64,000 bases of DNA from Gimesia fumaroli (GTDB lineage: Bacteria > Planctomycetota > Planctomycetia > Planctomycetales > Planctomycetaceae): contig NZ_CP037452.1 of assembly GCF_007754425.1 (NCBI RefSeq), forward strand, positions 6,551,164 to 6,615,163, read 5' to 3'. The stretch's first letter is position 1. Each line of letters opens with the position of its first letter. The translations under genes were made by a program, and so were the position numbers. The notes beneath the pieces are model-generated. The model was not told the origin of the DNA and made no database searches. It saw only the letters and a list, made by a program, of their open reading frames with translations. This document shows, piece after piece, positions 9,915 to 20,500 of this stretch.

Positions 9915-10535
9915 GTGACAGACAGGCAGAACAAGAATTCGAACTCGCAACAACATCGGGCAGCATTTACGCTGCTCGAGATGTTGCTCGTTCTATCTCT
10001 GCTGCTGGTGCTCGTTTCCGTTGTCTGGCCGGCTGTACTGCGAATCAGTTCCAGTAACCGGTTAAGACAGAGTATGCAGGACCTGCATTCGGCGTTCTCT
10101 GCTGCCCGGATTCGCGCGATTGAACATGGCGTGAACTATCAGGTCTATCTCGAACTGGGAGGCCAGCATTATCTGGTCGTCCCCGTTGACCAAAGTCTGT
10201 TAGGGCTAGGCACCGAAGCGAGTGGATCCTCACAAGCCTCCAACGGACAAGCCGTGATTGACGGAAAACTGCCAGACGAATTCGAATTCAGTAAAACCGT
10301 TTCCACAACAGTCAGCCAGCCCGCGATTCCATTTGAGTGGCTGGCCAAGCTTCCCAATGCCAAAGACTGGAAGTGGATGGAAGCCTCGTTCCCAATCACC
10401 TTCTATCCAGACGGATCAGCCGCAATCGATTTGCAGCATGAAGTTCTGAAAATAGATCAGCAGGTGGCTCGCATCCAACTGCGAGGGCTGACAGGCAACA
10501 CAACGATTTCTTACGATCAGGAGAAATCGAAATGA
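9915..10535 (+). CDS. gspH: Minor pseudopilin GspH-like
   Basis: 206 residues from a GTG start, with AGGGGA placed about eight bases upstream; no in-frame ATG is nearby. Prepilin signal with E at mature position 5 (FTLLEMLLVL, E22), but the residue before the cleavage site is Ala17, not the usual Gly. The mature domain (RLRQSMQDLHSAFSAARIRAIEHGVNYQVYLE) matches the GspH/FimT family pattern. Its stop overlaps the next start (ATGA), so it is translationally coupled to gspI. Assigned as the minor pseudopilin at the pseudopilus tip by gene order and pattern. Confidence 0.88.
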   Translation: MTDRQNKNSNSQQHRAAFTLLEMLLVLSLLLVLVSVVWPAVLRISSSNRLRQSMQDLHSAFSAARIRAIEHGVNYQVYLELGGQHYLVVPVDQSLLGLGTEASGSSQASNGQAVIDGKLPDEFEFSKTVSTTVSQPAIPFEWLAKLPNAKDWKWMEASFPITFYPDGSAAIDLQHEVLKIDQQVARIQLRGLTGNTTISYDQEKSK

Positions 10536-11002
10536 CCGTCATTCAAACTTCTATTCCCCAAACACAACGAAGCCGTTCTGGTCTGACATTACTCGAAGTC
10601 CTGATCTCACTCTCCATCTTTCTGGGCGCATTGACGGCCCTCAGTCAATTAATCGGCATTGGTTCGCGGGCCGCTGTGCAGTCACAGCTGCGCACGCAGG
10701 CAATCATCAAATGCCAATCCAAACTGGCTGAGGTATTGGCTGGCGTGCAACCAATGGAACCGGTTAGCCAGGCCGGTTTTGAAGAAAGTGACGAAAACTG
10801 GAAATGGAGCCTGAATGTCGAACCGGGAGATTATGCCAATCTCTTGAAACTGACCGTTCTCGTCCAATATGCAGGTGAGTCAGAATCAGTGACTACCAGC
10901 TATCAGTTAACGCGTCAGGTACGGGACCCGGCGATGCTGCTCGATGCTGCGAATACGGTGGAAAGCAGCGACGATACTTCTGTACTGGAGGAATCGTTAT
11001 GA
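10532..11002 (+). CDS. gspI: Minor pseudopilin GspI-like
   Basis: 156 residues. Prepilin signal RSG^LTLLEVLISLSIFLGAL with cleavage G17^L18 and Glu at mature position 5 (E22). The pattern after the helix (short protein, one or two strands ending with QVRDPAM) fits GspI. Overlaps its neighbours by four bases on both sides (ATGA), which indicates tight translational coupling in H-I-J. It would nucleate the tip complex with J and K; this is family knowledge, not shown here. Confidence 0.88.
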   Translation: MTVIQTSIPQTQRSRSGLTLLEVLISLSIFLGALTALSQLIGIGSRAAVQSQLRTQAIIKCQSKLAEVLAGVQPMEPVSQAGFEESDENWKWSLNVEPGDYANLLKLTVLVQYAGESESVTTSYQLTRQVRDPAMLLDAANTVESSDDTSVLEESL

Positions 11003-11907
11003 AGCAGCTGATGATGAGTGATCGAACAAGCCCACAGAAACCCGCCGGATTCACGATGTTGGAAGTCATTCTGGCAATCGGACTGACCAGTCTGCTACTG
11101 GCCGCCATTTACTCTGCACTGGATCTCTACTGGAAATACACAACCATTGGTCATCAGCAGGTCGAACGCGCTCAAATTGCCCGGGCAGTGTTTCAGAAAA
11201 TCACGCATGATTTACACAGTGTGACCTATCAACAGCAAATCACCGAAGAGGAAGAGTCTTCCAGCTCCTCAGCAGAGGAAGAAGAAGCCGTTGAAATCCA
11301 GGTCACCAATCCGGATGACGCGTATACTTCCGGAAATATTGGCGTGTATGGTGACTCACAATCATTAGTGCTGCATACCAGCCGTCCCGCACGACAGCCA
11401 ATGCTTATCTCGCAAAATTCCAGTTCTACAAGTTCACAGAGTGACCTGTTATCCGTCTCCTATTTTCTGGCCGTCGCTGGTTCAGAAGGACTACAGGGTG
11501 CGGTCGGGGATCGTTTCCGTGAGACTTCAGGCACCGGGAATGGAACACAGGGTCTCGCCCGTCTCGAAGGAGATCGGCTGGCAATGAGTAAAGCCGATGA
11601 ATCAGCCGATTATGAACAGCTGGCGCAACAGTCACAGTTGCTGGCACCGGAAATCGGCAGCCTGCAATTTCAATACTTTGATGGGACTGACTGGTTGGAA
11701 GTCTGGGATAGTATTGAATATGGCACCGTGCCGCAGGCGGTGAAAGTCACCATCGGCTTTCGAAACAACGAGGAAGAGCAGGGCGTGTTAAATGCCGTAA
11801 ACGAAAAAATCAATGGTTTTGAAAACACCTTCAGTATGGTCATTGCGCTTCCATTAGCGTTACCCGCAATCTTGCAAACGACAGAGCAGGAAAGCAGCGA
11901 TTTTTAA
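10999..11907 (+). CDS. gspJ: Minor pseudopilin GspJ-like
   Basis: 302 residues, longer than typical GspJ (about 200) because of an acidic/Ser insertion near 75-100 (EEEESSSSSAEEEE). Prepilin signal KPAG^FTMLEVILAIGLTSLLLA with cleavage G17^F18 and Glu5 (E22). Later regions (GSLQFQYFDGTDWLEVWDS, PQAVKVTIGF) are diagnostic of the GspJ/PulJ fold. Strong ribosome-binding site GGAGG seven bases before the ATG. Coupled to gspI by ATGA overlap. Confidence 0.9.
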   Translation: MKQLMMSDRTSPQKPAGFTMLEVILAIGLTSLLLAAIYSALDLYWKYTTIGHQQVERAQIARAVFQKITHDLHSVTYQQQITEEEESSSSSAEEEEAVEIQVTNPDDAYTSGNIGVYGDSQSLVLHTSRPARQPMLISQNSSSTSSQSDLLSVSYFLAVAGSEGLQGAVGDRFRETSGTGNGTQGLARLEGDRLAMSKADESADYEQLAQQSQLLAPEIGSLQFQYFDGTDWLEVWDSIEYGTVPQAVKVTIGFRNNEEEQGVLNAVNEKINGFENTFSMVIALPLALPAILQTTEQESSDF

Positions 11908-11933
11908 ATCCGTAAAGATATTTTTTGAGAATC

Positions 11934-13649
11934 ATGAAACAACACACTCCACAGCATGAACGCAGACGACCTTTTCCTGATCAGGAAACAGCGTCGCACG
12001 TCCGCGCAGGCAGCACGTTGTTGGTGGTGCTGGTGGTTGTAGTCATGCTCAGCCTGGGCGCCTATACGTTTTCGGAACTGATGATCGTTGAGATGGAAGC
12101 TACCAATATTTATGGCCGATCGATCCAATCGCGCGAATTGGCGTTATCGGGAATCGAACTGGCAGCCGCTTATGTGGGGGATCGAACAGAGGTCGATGGC
12201 TGGAATTCGTATCACAATCCTGATCAGTTTCAGAACATCAATATGGTACAGGGAGAGATCCCACGTACTAGCGGTTTTCTCAGTATAGTTGCGCCCGTCG
12301 CTTCTGACTCTCAGTCAAAAACAATCCGCTTCGGATTGATGAATGAATCGGGCAAACTGAATTTGAACATCCTGGCAAACGAAGAAGTCGAAGTTTCATT
12401 AGATCTCGAAGAAGATATCGAATTCGACAGCGCCATAGATCGCTTAATGTATATTCCCAATATGACCGAAGACATCGCCGCTGCAATCCTCGACTGGATC
12501 GATGAAGATGATGAAACACGCTCATTCGGCGCTGAGAGCGACTATTACGAAACACTCGAATCACCATACTTTGCCAAAAACGGCCCACTGGAATCGCTGG
12601 ATGAGCTGTTGCTGGTCCGAGATGTGACTCCTGAATTGTTATACGGCGAAGATACCAATCGAAACGGAATTCTCGACCCGAACGAAAATGACGGAGACGC
12701 CACTCTGCCGATAGACAATGCGGATGGAGTATTGGACTCAGGTTGGTTCGCTTACTTCACTGTGCATAGTCGGGAGATCAATATCCGCCCGGACGGCTCC
12801 GAGAAAATCAATCTCAACGGCACCATGCTCACGGAACTGTATGATGAACTGGAAGCAGAGTTGGGACCGGATGAAGCACGCTTTATTGTAGCATATCGTG
12901 TCAGTGGCCCAATTCTTACTGCCGAAGATCTGGCATCGGGGGGAAGTGGAACCATCGTCGGTGGAGGTATGTCTGACGAGCAGGCTTTAAATGAACTGGC
13001 AAATGGTCTGGCGAAAGCGATGTTTTCAGAAGAAGGTGTCACAGTCACCCGGGCCGGAATTGATCTGTCGGGAGGCGGCGTCTACTCGATCAATTCGATC
13101 TTTGACTTGATTGGATCAGAAGTCGAAGTCGAAGTCGACGGACAAAAAACAACACTCATCAGCCCCTGGTCGGCCGACCCCGCAACAATGACTGTAGAAT
13201 TACCGATACTGCACGATCTTCTGACAACAAGCAAAAACCAGTATATTGAAGGACGGATCCAGATTGATGAGGCGCGGTTGGAAACACTGCAAGGTATCCC
13301 GGAAATGGACGACGATTTAGCCAATGCGATCGTGAATTCCCAAATGACTGGTACAAACGGAGCCCCTTCTACGCAAATCAGCCAGGCACGGCAAACAACG
13401 GGATGGCTTGTCATAGAAGGCCTTACGACAATAGAACAAATACGGAAACTGGCCCCGCATATTTGCAGTAGGGGTGATGTATTTCGCGCGCAGTCCCTCG
13501 GCTATTTTGGTCAGAGAGGCCCGATCACCCGGGTCGAAGCAATTATCGATGGCACATTTATTCCTCCACGAATTACTTATATCCGCGATTTAAGTAATCT
13601 GGGCTCCGGGTATCCGGTGTCGACATTGCAGGGGGCGGCAGAGGAATAA
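11934..13649 (+). CDS. gspK: Minor pseudopilin GspK-like
   Basis: 571 residues from the ATG at 11934; a TTG at 11925 would add three residues and is less likely. Prepilin-like signal RAG^STLLVVLVVVVMLSLG with cleavage G26^S27. Mature position 5 is Val, as expected for GspK, which lacks Glu5. The large globular part (about 100-570) contains GspK landmarks: MNESGKLNLN, AAAILDWIDEDDE, a Ca-loop-like stretch DTNRNGILDPNEND and KINLNG. It is about 230 residues longer than proteobacterial GspK. It would cap the pseudopilus tip with I and J. Confidence 0.88.
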   Translation: MKQHTPQHERRRPFPDQETASHVRAGSTLLVVLVVVVMLSLGAYTFSELMIVEMEATNIYGRSIQSRELALSGIELAAAYVGDRTEVDGWNSYHNPDQFQNINMVQGEIPRTSGFLSIVAPVASDSQSKTIRFGLMNESGKLNLNILANEEVEVSLDLEEDIEFDSAIDRLMYIPNMTEDIAAAILDWIDEDDETRSFGAESDYYETLESPYFAKNGPLESLDELLLVRDVTPELLYGEDTNRNGILDPNENDGDATLPIDNADGVLDSGWFAYFTVHSREINIRPDGSEKINLNGTMLTELYDELEAELGPDEARFIVAYRVSGPILTAEDLASGGSGTIVGGGMSDEQALNELANGLAKAMFSEEGVTVTRAGIDLSGGGVYSINSIFDLIGSEVEVEVDGQKTTLISPWSADPATMTVELPILHDLLTTSKNQYIEGRIQIDEARLETLQGIPEMDDDLANAIVNSQMTGTNGAPSTQISQARQTTGWLVIEGLTTIEQIRKLAPHICSRGDVFRAQSLGYFGQRGPITRVEAIIDGTFIPPRITYIRDLSNLGSGYPVSTLQGAAEE

Positions 13650-13699
13650 AACTCTCTGATTTTAAACTAATTTGAAACTGATATTTTGAGACTCGTTTT

Positions 13700-15193
13700 A
13701 TGGCTGACTATCTGGCAATCAACTGGGAAAAAACAGGACTCTCTGGCGTCGAAGCCCACACGAGTGGCTCTGCTGTCTCCGTTAAACGTGCGTTTCACAT
13801 CGCCTGGCCAGACGAGTTACATCCGGCTCGAGATCCGATTTCTGCAGGCAGCTGGTTGAAAAATGAATTTTCCCGATTAAAAATCGCCAGCAAGCAAATC
13901 CTGATCTCATTTCCACGCCACGATGCTACAATTCGTTTGATCGAAATCCCGGATGTTCCGCTGGAAGAAGTTCCTGAGATCGTTCGATTTCAAACCGCGA
14001 CGAAGTCTTCGGTACCTCTCGGACAGTTGATGCTCGACTATCTGTTATTGCCAGCACAGGAAGGAAAAGCAACGCGGGACGTACTTGTAGCCAGCATCTC
14101 CAAAGACCTGCATCAACAGTCTGTGAAAACATTTCAGTCGATGGGACTGGAAATTGTCTCCACGGGAATCAGTTCACTGGCGGCTGCAGAATGGGTTTCC
14201 CATATCGACGTTGACAATGCGAATCTGGATGTTCCCACATTGATTGTCAACCAAATCGATCATCATCTGGAACTCTCTTTAATCAGCAAATACGAGTTAC
14301 TCTTTTCGCATTCGACATCAATCAGTTCGGGAGATCAGGCAGCCATCCAGTCGGCAATGCAAACAGAAATCAATCGATTTCTATTATCTCGCAGTGCTCA
14401 GCTTGGTGGTCAGAATATCGAACTCGTGTTTCTGATCGGAGACCCCTTATCTCTTCAGGACTTTACGGCATCTTTGGGTGAGCGTCTACACTGTCGTGTG
14501 GAAGTGCTTGACCCGCTGTTACAGATTAAGACTGGCTCCGATGAGGTTCCTGTTTTGGAATCTCCTGGTGTTTTAGCCGGACCACTGGGAATGCTGTACG
14601 CTCAAAGCCAGAAGAAACTGGATGGCGTCGACTTTCTGCACCCGCATAAAGCGGAAGAAAAACCGGATCGACGTAAGCTTCAAATTGGGCTGGGAGTGGC
14701 CGGCGTCGTTTTGATTCTACTCACAGCGATGTATCTGACTCAGAGCAGTGTCGCCGATCTGGATGACCAAATCGCCGAACGAAAGAAAGTGCAGAAAGAC
14801 CTGGATGAATTTCTCAAACGAGGCCAACCGACACTGGAATCGGTGGCGTTGATCGATGAATGGGAAAACTCAAATTCCAAAGCATTAAAAATCATGCAGG
14901 AGTTAGATACCGTACTCCCGGGGACCGATCGGGTCTACTTGAGCGAACTGGATGTCACGCGTTCGGCCGGTCAATCCATCAGCCGACTCAGAGCAACCGG
15001 GCATGCCAAAGATGATCTCGATGTCAGAGACCTCAACCAACAGTTATCGAATAATAATTATCGGGTTCACCCCAAACGAAGTAATAATACAACCACAGAC
15101 CCAGCCTATCCGGTCCCCTTTGAGATCGATGCAGAACGATTACCCGCGAAAGCGGAACCCCCTCAGAAACCTGCTACTGAAAAAAACAATTAA
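13700..15193 (+). CDS. gspL: PilM/GspL-like actin-fold protein with PilN-like membrane segment
   Basis: 497 residues. The N-terminal 300 residues look like the actin-like PilM/GspL cytoplasmic domain (IAINWEKTGLSGVEA start, IRLIEIPDVPLEEVPEIVRFQ, LMLDYLLLP). One transmembrane helix lies near 330-352 (GLGVAGVVLILLTAMYL), followed by a coiled coil and a small periplasmic domain resembling PilN/GspL ferredoxin-like fold (SELDVTR...ISRLRATGHA). So cytoplasmic PilM and membrane PilN functions are joined as in GspL. It follows gspK and precedes the GspM-like gene, the normal L-M order. It should bridge GspE to the platform. Confidence 0.82.
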   Translation: MADYLAINWEKTGLSGVEAHTSGSAVSVKRAFHIAWPDELHPARDPISAGSWLKNEFSRLKIASKQILISFPRHDATIRLIEIPDVPLEEVPEIVRFQTATKSSVPLGQLMLDYLLLPAQEGKATRDVLVASISKDLHQQSVKTFQSMGLEIVSTGISSLAAAEWVSHIDVDNANLDVPTLIVNQIDHHLELSLISKYELLFSHSTSISSGDQAAIQSAMQTEINRFLLSRSAQLGGQNIELVFLIGDPLSLQDFTASLGERLHCRVEVLDPLLQIKTGSDEVPVLESPGVLAGPLGMLYAQSQKKLDGVDFLHPHKAEEKPDRRKLQIGLGVAGVVLILLTAMYLTQSSVADLDDQIAERKKVQKDLDEFLKRGQPTLESVALIDEWENSNSKALKIMQELDTVLPGTDRVYLSELDVTRSAGQSISRLRATGHAKDDLDVRDLNQQLSNNNYRVHPKRSNNTTTDPAYPVPFEIDAERLPAKAEPPQKPATEKNN

Positions 15194-15260
15194 TGGTGAT
15201 CTCTTAGAAAATGAATCTGTTTAAGTCGTAATTAATTTTATTGAGCTGAATGTTTGAACG

Positions 15261-17159
15261 ATGCAAAAACGAGAAAAAATACTGGCAGCGTTTTTTGGAG
15301 CCGTGATTGTGATCTGGTTGGGGATGCCTGTCATCGACAGCACCTTTATTGAACCGGTAGAAACACGCAAAAATCAGCTGAAAGCATTGAATCAACAGAT
15401 TGACCAGAAAGAGCAAAAAGAGCTGGAGCTTCTCCGGTCGGCCAAACAATTGGGAAACTGGGTTGCGCATAGCTTGCCGCCCGATGAACACGATGCACAG
15501 CGGCTGTACCTGGAATGGTTGAATGATCTCGCAGAACTTTCGGGAATTTCCAATCTGAAACTTTCGCCAGGCCGACGTATTCGAGAAGGCAAAACGTACA
15601 TCGCAATCCAGGTCTCTCTCGAAGGGTCTGCAACCTACGAGCAACTGTGTCGATTTCTATTACACTTCTACCAAGCAGATTTGCAGCAGAACATTATCGG
15701 GCTGGAGTTAGACAGCATGGGCACTGGTAAATCGGATCAACTCGAAATCAAACTGACCGCTGAAGGGTTGGCGTTAACCAAAGCGAAGCCGCGCGAGCAG
15801 TTGTTCCCACGTGCAAAACTATCCTCCAACCTGAATTTTGATGAAACCAAAATGAAAGTCCAGGACACGATCGATTTTCCCAAAGAGACGCCGTTTCGCA
15901 TTCGCATTGGTCAGGAATTTCTGACTGTCAGTGAGGTCTCTGGAAATACCTGGACCATCGTTCGGGGCGCCGATCTAACCGTTCCTGCCCGATATGAAAC
16001 AGGGACTCCTGTCGAACTGGCACCTTTGAACCAGTATTTAGAAGGCAGTACAAAGCTAGAACAACCAATTACGGAAGACGCACAGGTGATCAAAGTACTC
16101 AGTGCCAAATATTTTCCACTCGGACAGAGCTTCCTTGTAAAAATTGATCAGGAGCTTCTCAACGTCACCAGTCATGCTGCTGGAGACTGGACGGTTCAAC
16201 GCGGCGTGCTCAACACCAAACAGGCTACTCATAAGAAAGGTGCTACGGTTACCCAGGCCCCTCAATATCTGCAGGCCGTTTTCGATTATGGTTTGATCGC
16301 CGCATCCAGTCCGTTTGCCAAACCAATTCCTGACAAAATCTACAATTTGGAACTGAAGGATATTTCCAATCAGACTATCGTTCGAGGAAATACTCTGGAT
16401 CTAAATCTACCTCTGCAGGGTGTGAACCCTGGTCTCAAGGCCCCTATTTTGTCTGTCATCACAGAATTGCCAAGTCTGGTTGTTGAATCGGGTAAGTTAA
16501 AGTGGTCCCCGGATAAAGAGCAGAAGCCGGGGGTATATCCGGTTATCGTGAATGCTAAGCAGGGAGAACAGAGCGTTGAAACTTTATTTCAGATCGAGTT
16601 TCTGGAAAAGAACACGCCTCCTCAAATTGAAGTCGTCAGTTCGACGACCGCGTATCAGACACAACCAATGTCTTTGACTGTAAAAGCGACAGACGTCGAT
16701 CTCCCACCACAAAAACTCAATTTTACATTAGGGCCTGGCGCTCCAGTCGGTGTCAGCATCAATCCTGAAACAGGTGAACTCAAATGGACTCCGCCTGCAA
16801 CAATGGAGTTAAAAGAGTATCCGATTACCGTAACGGTTTCCGATTCAGGTATCCCCCCGGTTTCCTCATCAAAACAGATCAATATCAAAGTTGCATTGGA
16901 TGATGCATTCTTCACTTTCCTGACAGGCAGCATCGATCTCGATGGCAAAAAAGTCGCCTGGATTCGCAACCGAGCCACCAACCAGAAACAGGAAGTGCAT
17001 ACCGGCGATAAAATCAACGTGGCTGAAATCAGTGCTGTCGTGAAATCAATTACAGAAAATCACGTCATACTGGAAATCGACGGTAAACAGTGGATGCTCT
17101 CGCTGGGGGAAAACTTCAGATCTTTGCGAAACCTGACGGGAGTTCCTGTGTTGAATTAG
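15261..17159 (+). CDS. GspM/PilO-like protein with Ig-like repeats and GspC/PilP-like C-terminus
   Basis: 632 residues. N-terminal transmembrane segment (about 8-26), coiled coil (about 30-70) and a PilO/GspM-like ferredoxin-fold region (about 75-175, TYIAIQVSLEGSATYEQLCRFL). Two similar modules (about 200-255 and 270-335) share F-x-I-[RK]-I-x-QE-LL/FLTVSE and W-T-[IV]-x-RG. Two putative Ig/He_PIG-type repeats follow (about 375-545, with SGKLKWSPD and TGELKWTPP). The last 80 residues (VAWIRNRATNQKQEVHTGDKI, ENHVILEIDGKQWMLSL) resemble the HR domain of GspC/PilP. No separate gspC is present, so this gene may supply both M and C functions; that fusion is an inference. Confidence 0.72.
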   Translation: MQKREKILAAFFGAVIVIWLGMPVIDSTFIEPVETRKNQLKALNQQIDQKEQKELELLRSAKQLGNWVAHSLPPDEHDAQRLYLEWLNDLAELSGISNLKLSPGRRIREGKTYIAIQVSLEGSATYEQLCRFLLHFYQADLQQNIIGLELDSMGTGKSDQLEIKLTAEGLALTKAKPREQLFPRAKLSSNLNFDETKMKVQDTIDFPKETPFRIRIGQEFLTVSEVSGNTWTIVRGADLTVPARYETGTPVELAPLNQYLEGSTKLEQPITEDAQVIKVLSAKYFPLGQSFLVKIDQELLNVTSHAAGDWTVQRGVLNTKQATHKKGATVTQAPQYLQAVFDYGLIAASSPFAKPIPDKIYNLELKDISNQTIVRGNTLDLNLPLQGVNPGLKAPILSVITELPSLVVESGKLKWSPDKEQKPGVYPVIVNAKQGEQSVETLFQIEFLEKNTPPQIEVVSSTTAYQTQPMSLTVKATDVDLPPQKLNFTLGPGAPVGVSINPETGELKWTPPATMELKEYPITVTVSDSGIPPVSSSKQINIKVALDDAFFTFLTGSIDLDGKKVAWIRNRATNQKQEVHTGDKINVAEISAVVKSITENHVILEIDGKQWMLSLGENFRSLRNLTGVPVLN

Positions 17160-17506
17160 CGTCTCTCTTCTCACAATTCAAAAACGACACCCACCCCATT
17201 TCACTTAGACACCCCGTCTGTCTCATTTTACCAACTAATCCACTACGGTAACCGCCTTCATTGAAGTGCTCGGCCGAGAACCATTATGCGCATCCCCTTT
17301 GTTATCATGAGGTTAGAAACACACCACCCTGTCATAAAAACTCGATTTTTCTTTATAAATCTAAAACCTTTGTTCAATAAAAATGTCAAACTTTGCCGAT
17401 ATTAACGATTGTAGGGATTCTGTCGGAGATGATCTCGCTTGAGATACGTCCACACTCCTTGGCTTCAATTCCTGAATTTAACTCCTGATATCTATGGGGT
17501 GAAACG
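17160..17506. promoter_or_regulatory. Leader region inside the T2SS locus before gspD
   Basis: 347 bases with no gene, AT-rich between 17330 and 17400. It separates the gspE-to-M block from gspD and probably carries a second promoter. I could not pick a secure -35/-10 pair. A ribosome-binding site GGGGTGA lies at about 17496-17502 just before the TTG start of gspD. Confidence 0.4.
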
Positions 17507-20500
17507 TTGCTGTCTTTTAAACGATTAACCAGAACTGTTTCCAGGCAATTGCGGTGTCTGCTGGCAGCACTCATGTTGTGCGGACCTTCAATTTCTGCTT
17601 ACGCCGATAGCAAACCCGGCTTTTGGAGCCGTCTGCGTAAGTCATCCGATACACAATCGAATCAGAGCAGTTCAACCTCGGGGAATCAAAGCCAGCCTAC
17701 TGCGCAGATCAAACGCAATCGGAAGCAAGCAAATGAAGTCGCTGATATTTCATTAAATCACGTTCAGGCAACCTGGGAAAAGGTCCTGACTCAGGTAGCA
17801 GAGCAGAGTCAGTTAACGCTGGTCATGGATGTGGTTCCCAAAGGCTTTTATTCTCGCATTGATAAGAGACCACACTCCTTAAAAGAAACATTTCAGATTT
17901 TAAATCGTGACTTGGAACCAAAGGGGTTTCGATTACTTCAAAAAGATCAGTTCTTAATTGTTCTCGATCTTCGACAGGCCAAACCGAGATATGTACGGGC
18001 CACCGTTCAGACCAGCGGGAAACAGCATCGCGAAGAAGTAGAAAAGAAAAAACAGACAGTCAGGCAAGTCGAATACGTGGAACAGGCAGAACATTCTGAA
18101 GCTCCCGCACATCCGGTCGACGTTCCTGCAACCTTTGAAAAAAGTGCACGTCGACTTCCGCAACAACCCTCAAAACCACAACAGACTCTGTTTGCAGTTC
18201 GACCACGAACCTTAAACAGTACCGAAATCCTGCGGCTGTTTTATCATGCGTTTGAATCGCGTGCAGAATTGCAGGGAGAAGGCCCGAATGGTTTACCCGG
18301 AGTCGTTGTCTATTCTCAAAATCAAAACAGTCTAACTGATGATCAGACAAAAGAATCACTCAATATCGTACAGGCACAAGTTGAATTTCGTGTCGGACTC
18401 GACAAACAAAATAATGAATTGATCTTCGAAGCGGCAGCTCCCAAAGCACGTGCTTTAAAAACAACCGTGATGAAGTTAGATCAGGCTGCCAGTGGAAAAG
18501 TAGAATCAATTCAACTGGTAACAGGCTCTACTCAGATTGGTCAGGTCGCACAGACGCTACACAAACAGACCAATGCACAAAGCACTCGCCGCAGCCCTCA
18601 ACAGGGTTTGTCAGTCAATACTTATTCCAACCGTCGTCTGCCTTCGCGTCATCAGCAGATTGACCGCCTCAGACAGCGTGTCGATCAAGTCGCCTTCGAT
18701 GATGCACAGACCGGAAATGCAGTGCAAAACACACAACAACCTCAACCTGCAGAAAAACCGGCTGAGGGTGTCAAGCAACCCTCTCTGCCGGAGTTATTAC
18801 AAGACTTGAGTGGCAACGTAAATATTGAAAGTGTGCCCGACCTGGGTGTGCTGATCCTGCGTGGAAAAGACGAAGATGTGAATGCTTTGATGAAAATCAT
18901 CAAAGAGCTGGAAAAACTGAGCGAAGGAACCCGTCCTGATATTCATTTATTGAATTTGCGTCATGTCAACTCGACGGCACTCGCAGATTTACTGAATGGA
19001 GTTTACGAAGACCTTGTCAAACTACGAGCCATTCAGGGACAAATTCAGAAAATCAAAATTATTCCTCTGGTCAAGCCGAATGCCTTGCTGATTCTGGCCC
19101 CTGATACCGATATGCCTTCGATTCTCAAATTAGCGGAAGAACTGGATCAACCAGTCAATCCGCAGACCGAGTTTGGCGTATTTGAATTGAAAAGTGCCAG
19201 TGCCAGTCAGGTCGCAACCACATTGACAGAATTTTATGACGAACGGGGCGGACTGGGAACACGGGTGATTGTTTCTGCCAACATTCGGACAAACTCAATC
19301 ATCGTCCAGGCACAACCGCGTGACATGCAGGAAGTAGCAGCCCTGATCCAAAAAATTGATCAGGACCAGTCTAAAGCAGTCAGTCGCGTCAAAATATTTC
19401 CATTGACAAACGCCATCGCCGCCGAACTCGCAGAGACATTGAATTCGACTTTGCAAAGTGTATTAAATCCGGCAGCGGCACAGACATCGGGTTTAGGAAC
19501 CAATATTGGTGGTGCCGGCGGAGAAGCAGCGCAGCAGTTACAGGAAGCACGATCTGTGGTGCTGGAATTTCTTTCACAGCAAGGAAGTCAAAGCCGTGTA
19601 CTCAGATCAGGTTTATTAGCTGACATTCGTGTCATCGCTGACCCTCGTGCGAATACTCTGGTTGTGACTGCCCCTAAAGACAGCCTGGAACTCATCGGCG
19701 CATTAATCAAACAATTTGATCAACGTGTCTCAACGGTCGCAGAACTTAAAGTCTTTACCTTGAAAAATGCTGATGCACAATCCATGGTCACACTGCTGCA
19801 AGCCACTTTCGCACCTGAGAATCAAGAGACCGATTTGGGAATTCAAATTGCCGGCGTGAATGATGCAAACAGTAATCTGATCCCATTAAGTTTTACCGTC
19901 GATCGTCGAACGAACTCCGTTGTCGCTCAAGGGGGCGCGGATGCGCTCCAGATCGTCGAAGCCATTCTGCTCAAACTGGATGGTGCCGACAGCCGCAAAC
20001 GGGAAACGACTGTGATTCAACTGAAAAACACACCCGTCGCAGATGTCTCTGAAGCCATCAATGAGTTCCTGGATACACAACGTGCGCTGATTGCTCAGGA
20101 TCCGGACCTGATCAGTAGCTTCGAATTACTCGAGCGGGAAGTGATTGTGGTTCCTGAACCAATCAATAACAATCTCATCATCAGTGCCACCCCACGATTT
20201 TTTGAAGAGATTTCCAATCTGGTCAAAAATTTAGACAAAGAAGCACCTCAGGTTATCATTCAGGCTCTGATCGTCGAGGTGGAATTGGATAATGATGATG
20301 AATTTGGAGTCGAACTGGGGATTCAGGATTCCCTGCTCTTTAACCGTAGTATTATTGATAACGTATTAACCGTTCAACAGACTGTCACCGGACAGAACAA
20401 CGTCACGCAAACCAATCAAACGATTGTGTCTCAGGAAGCAACTCCCGGATTCCTGTTTAACAGTGTCAACCCGCTGGGAACGAACAACACAAATAACGTT

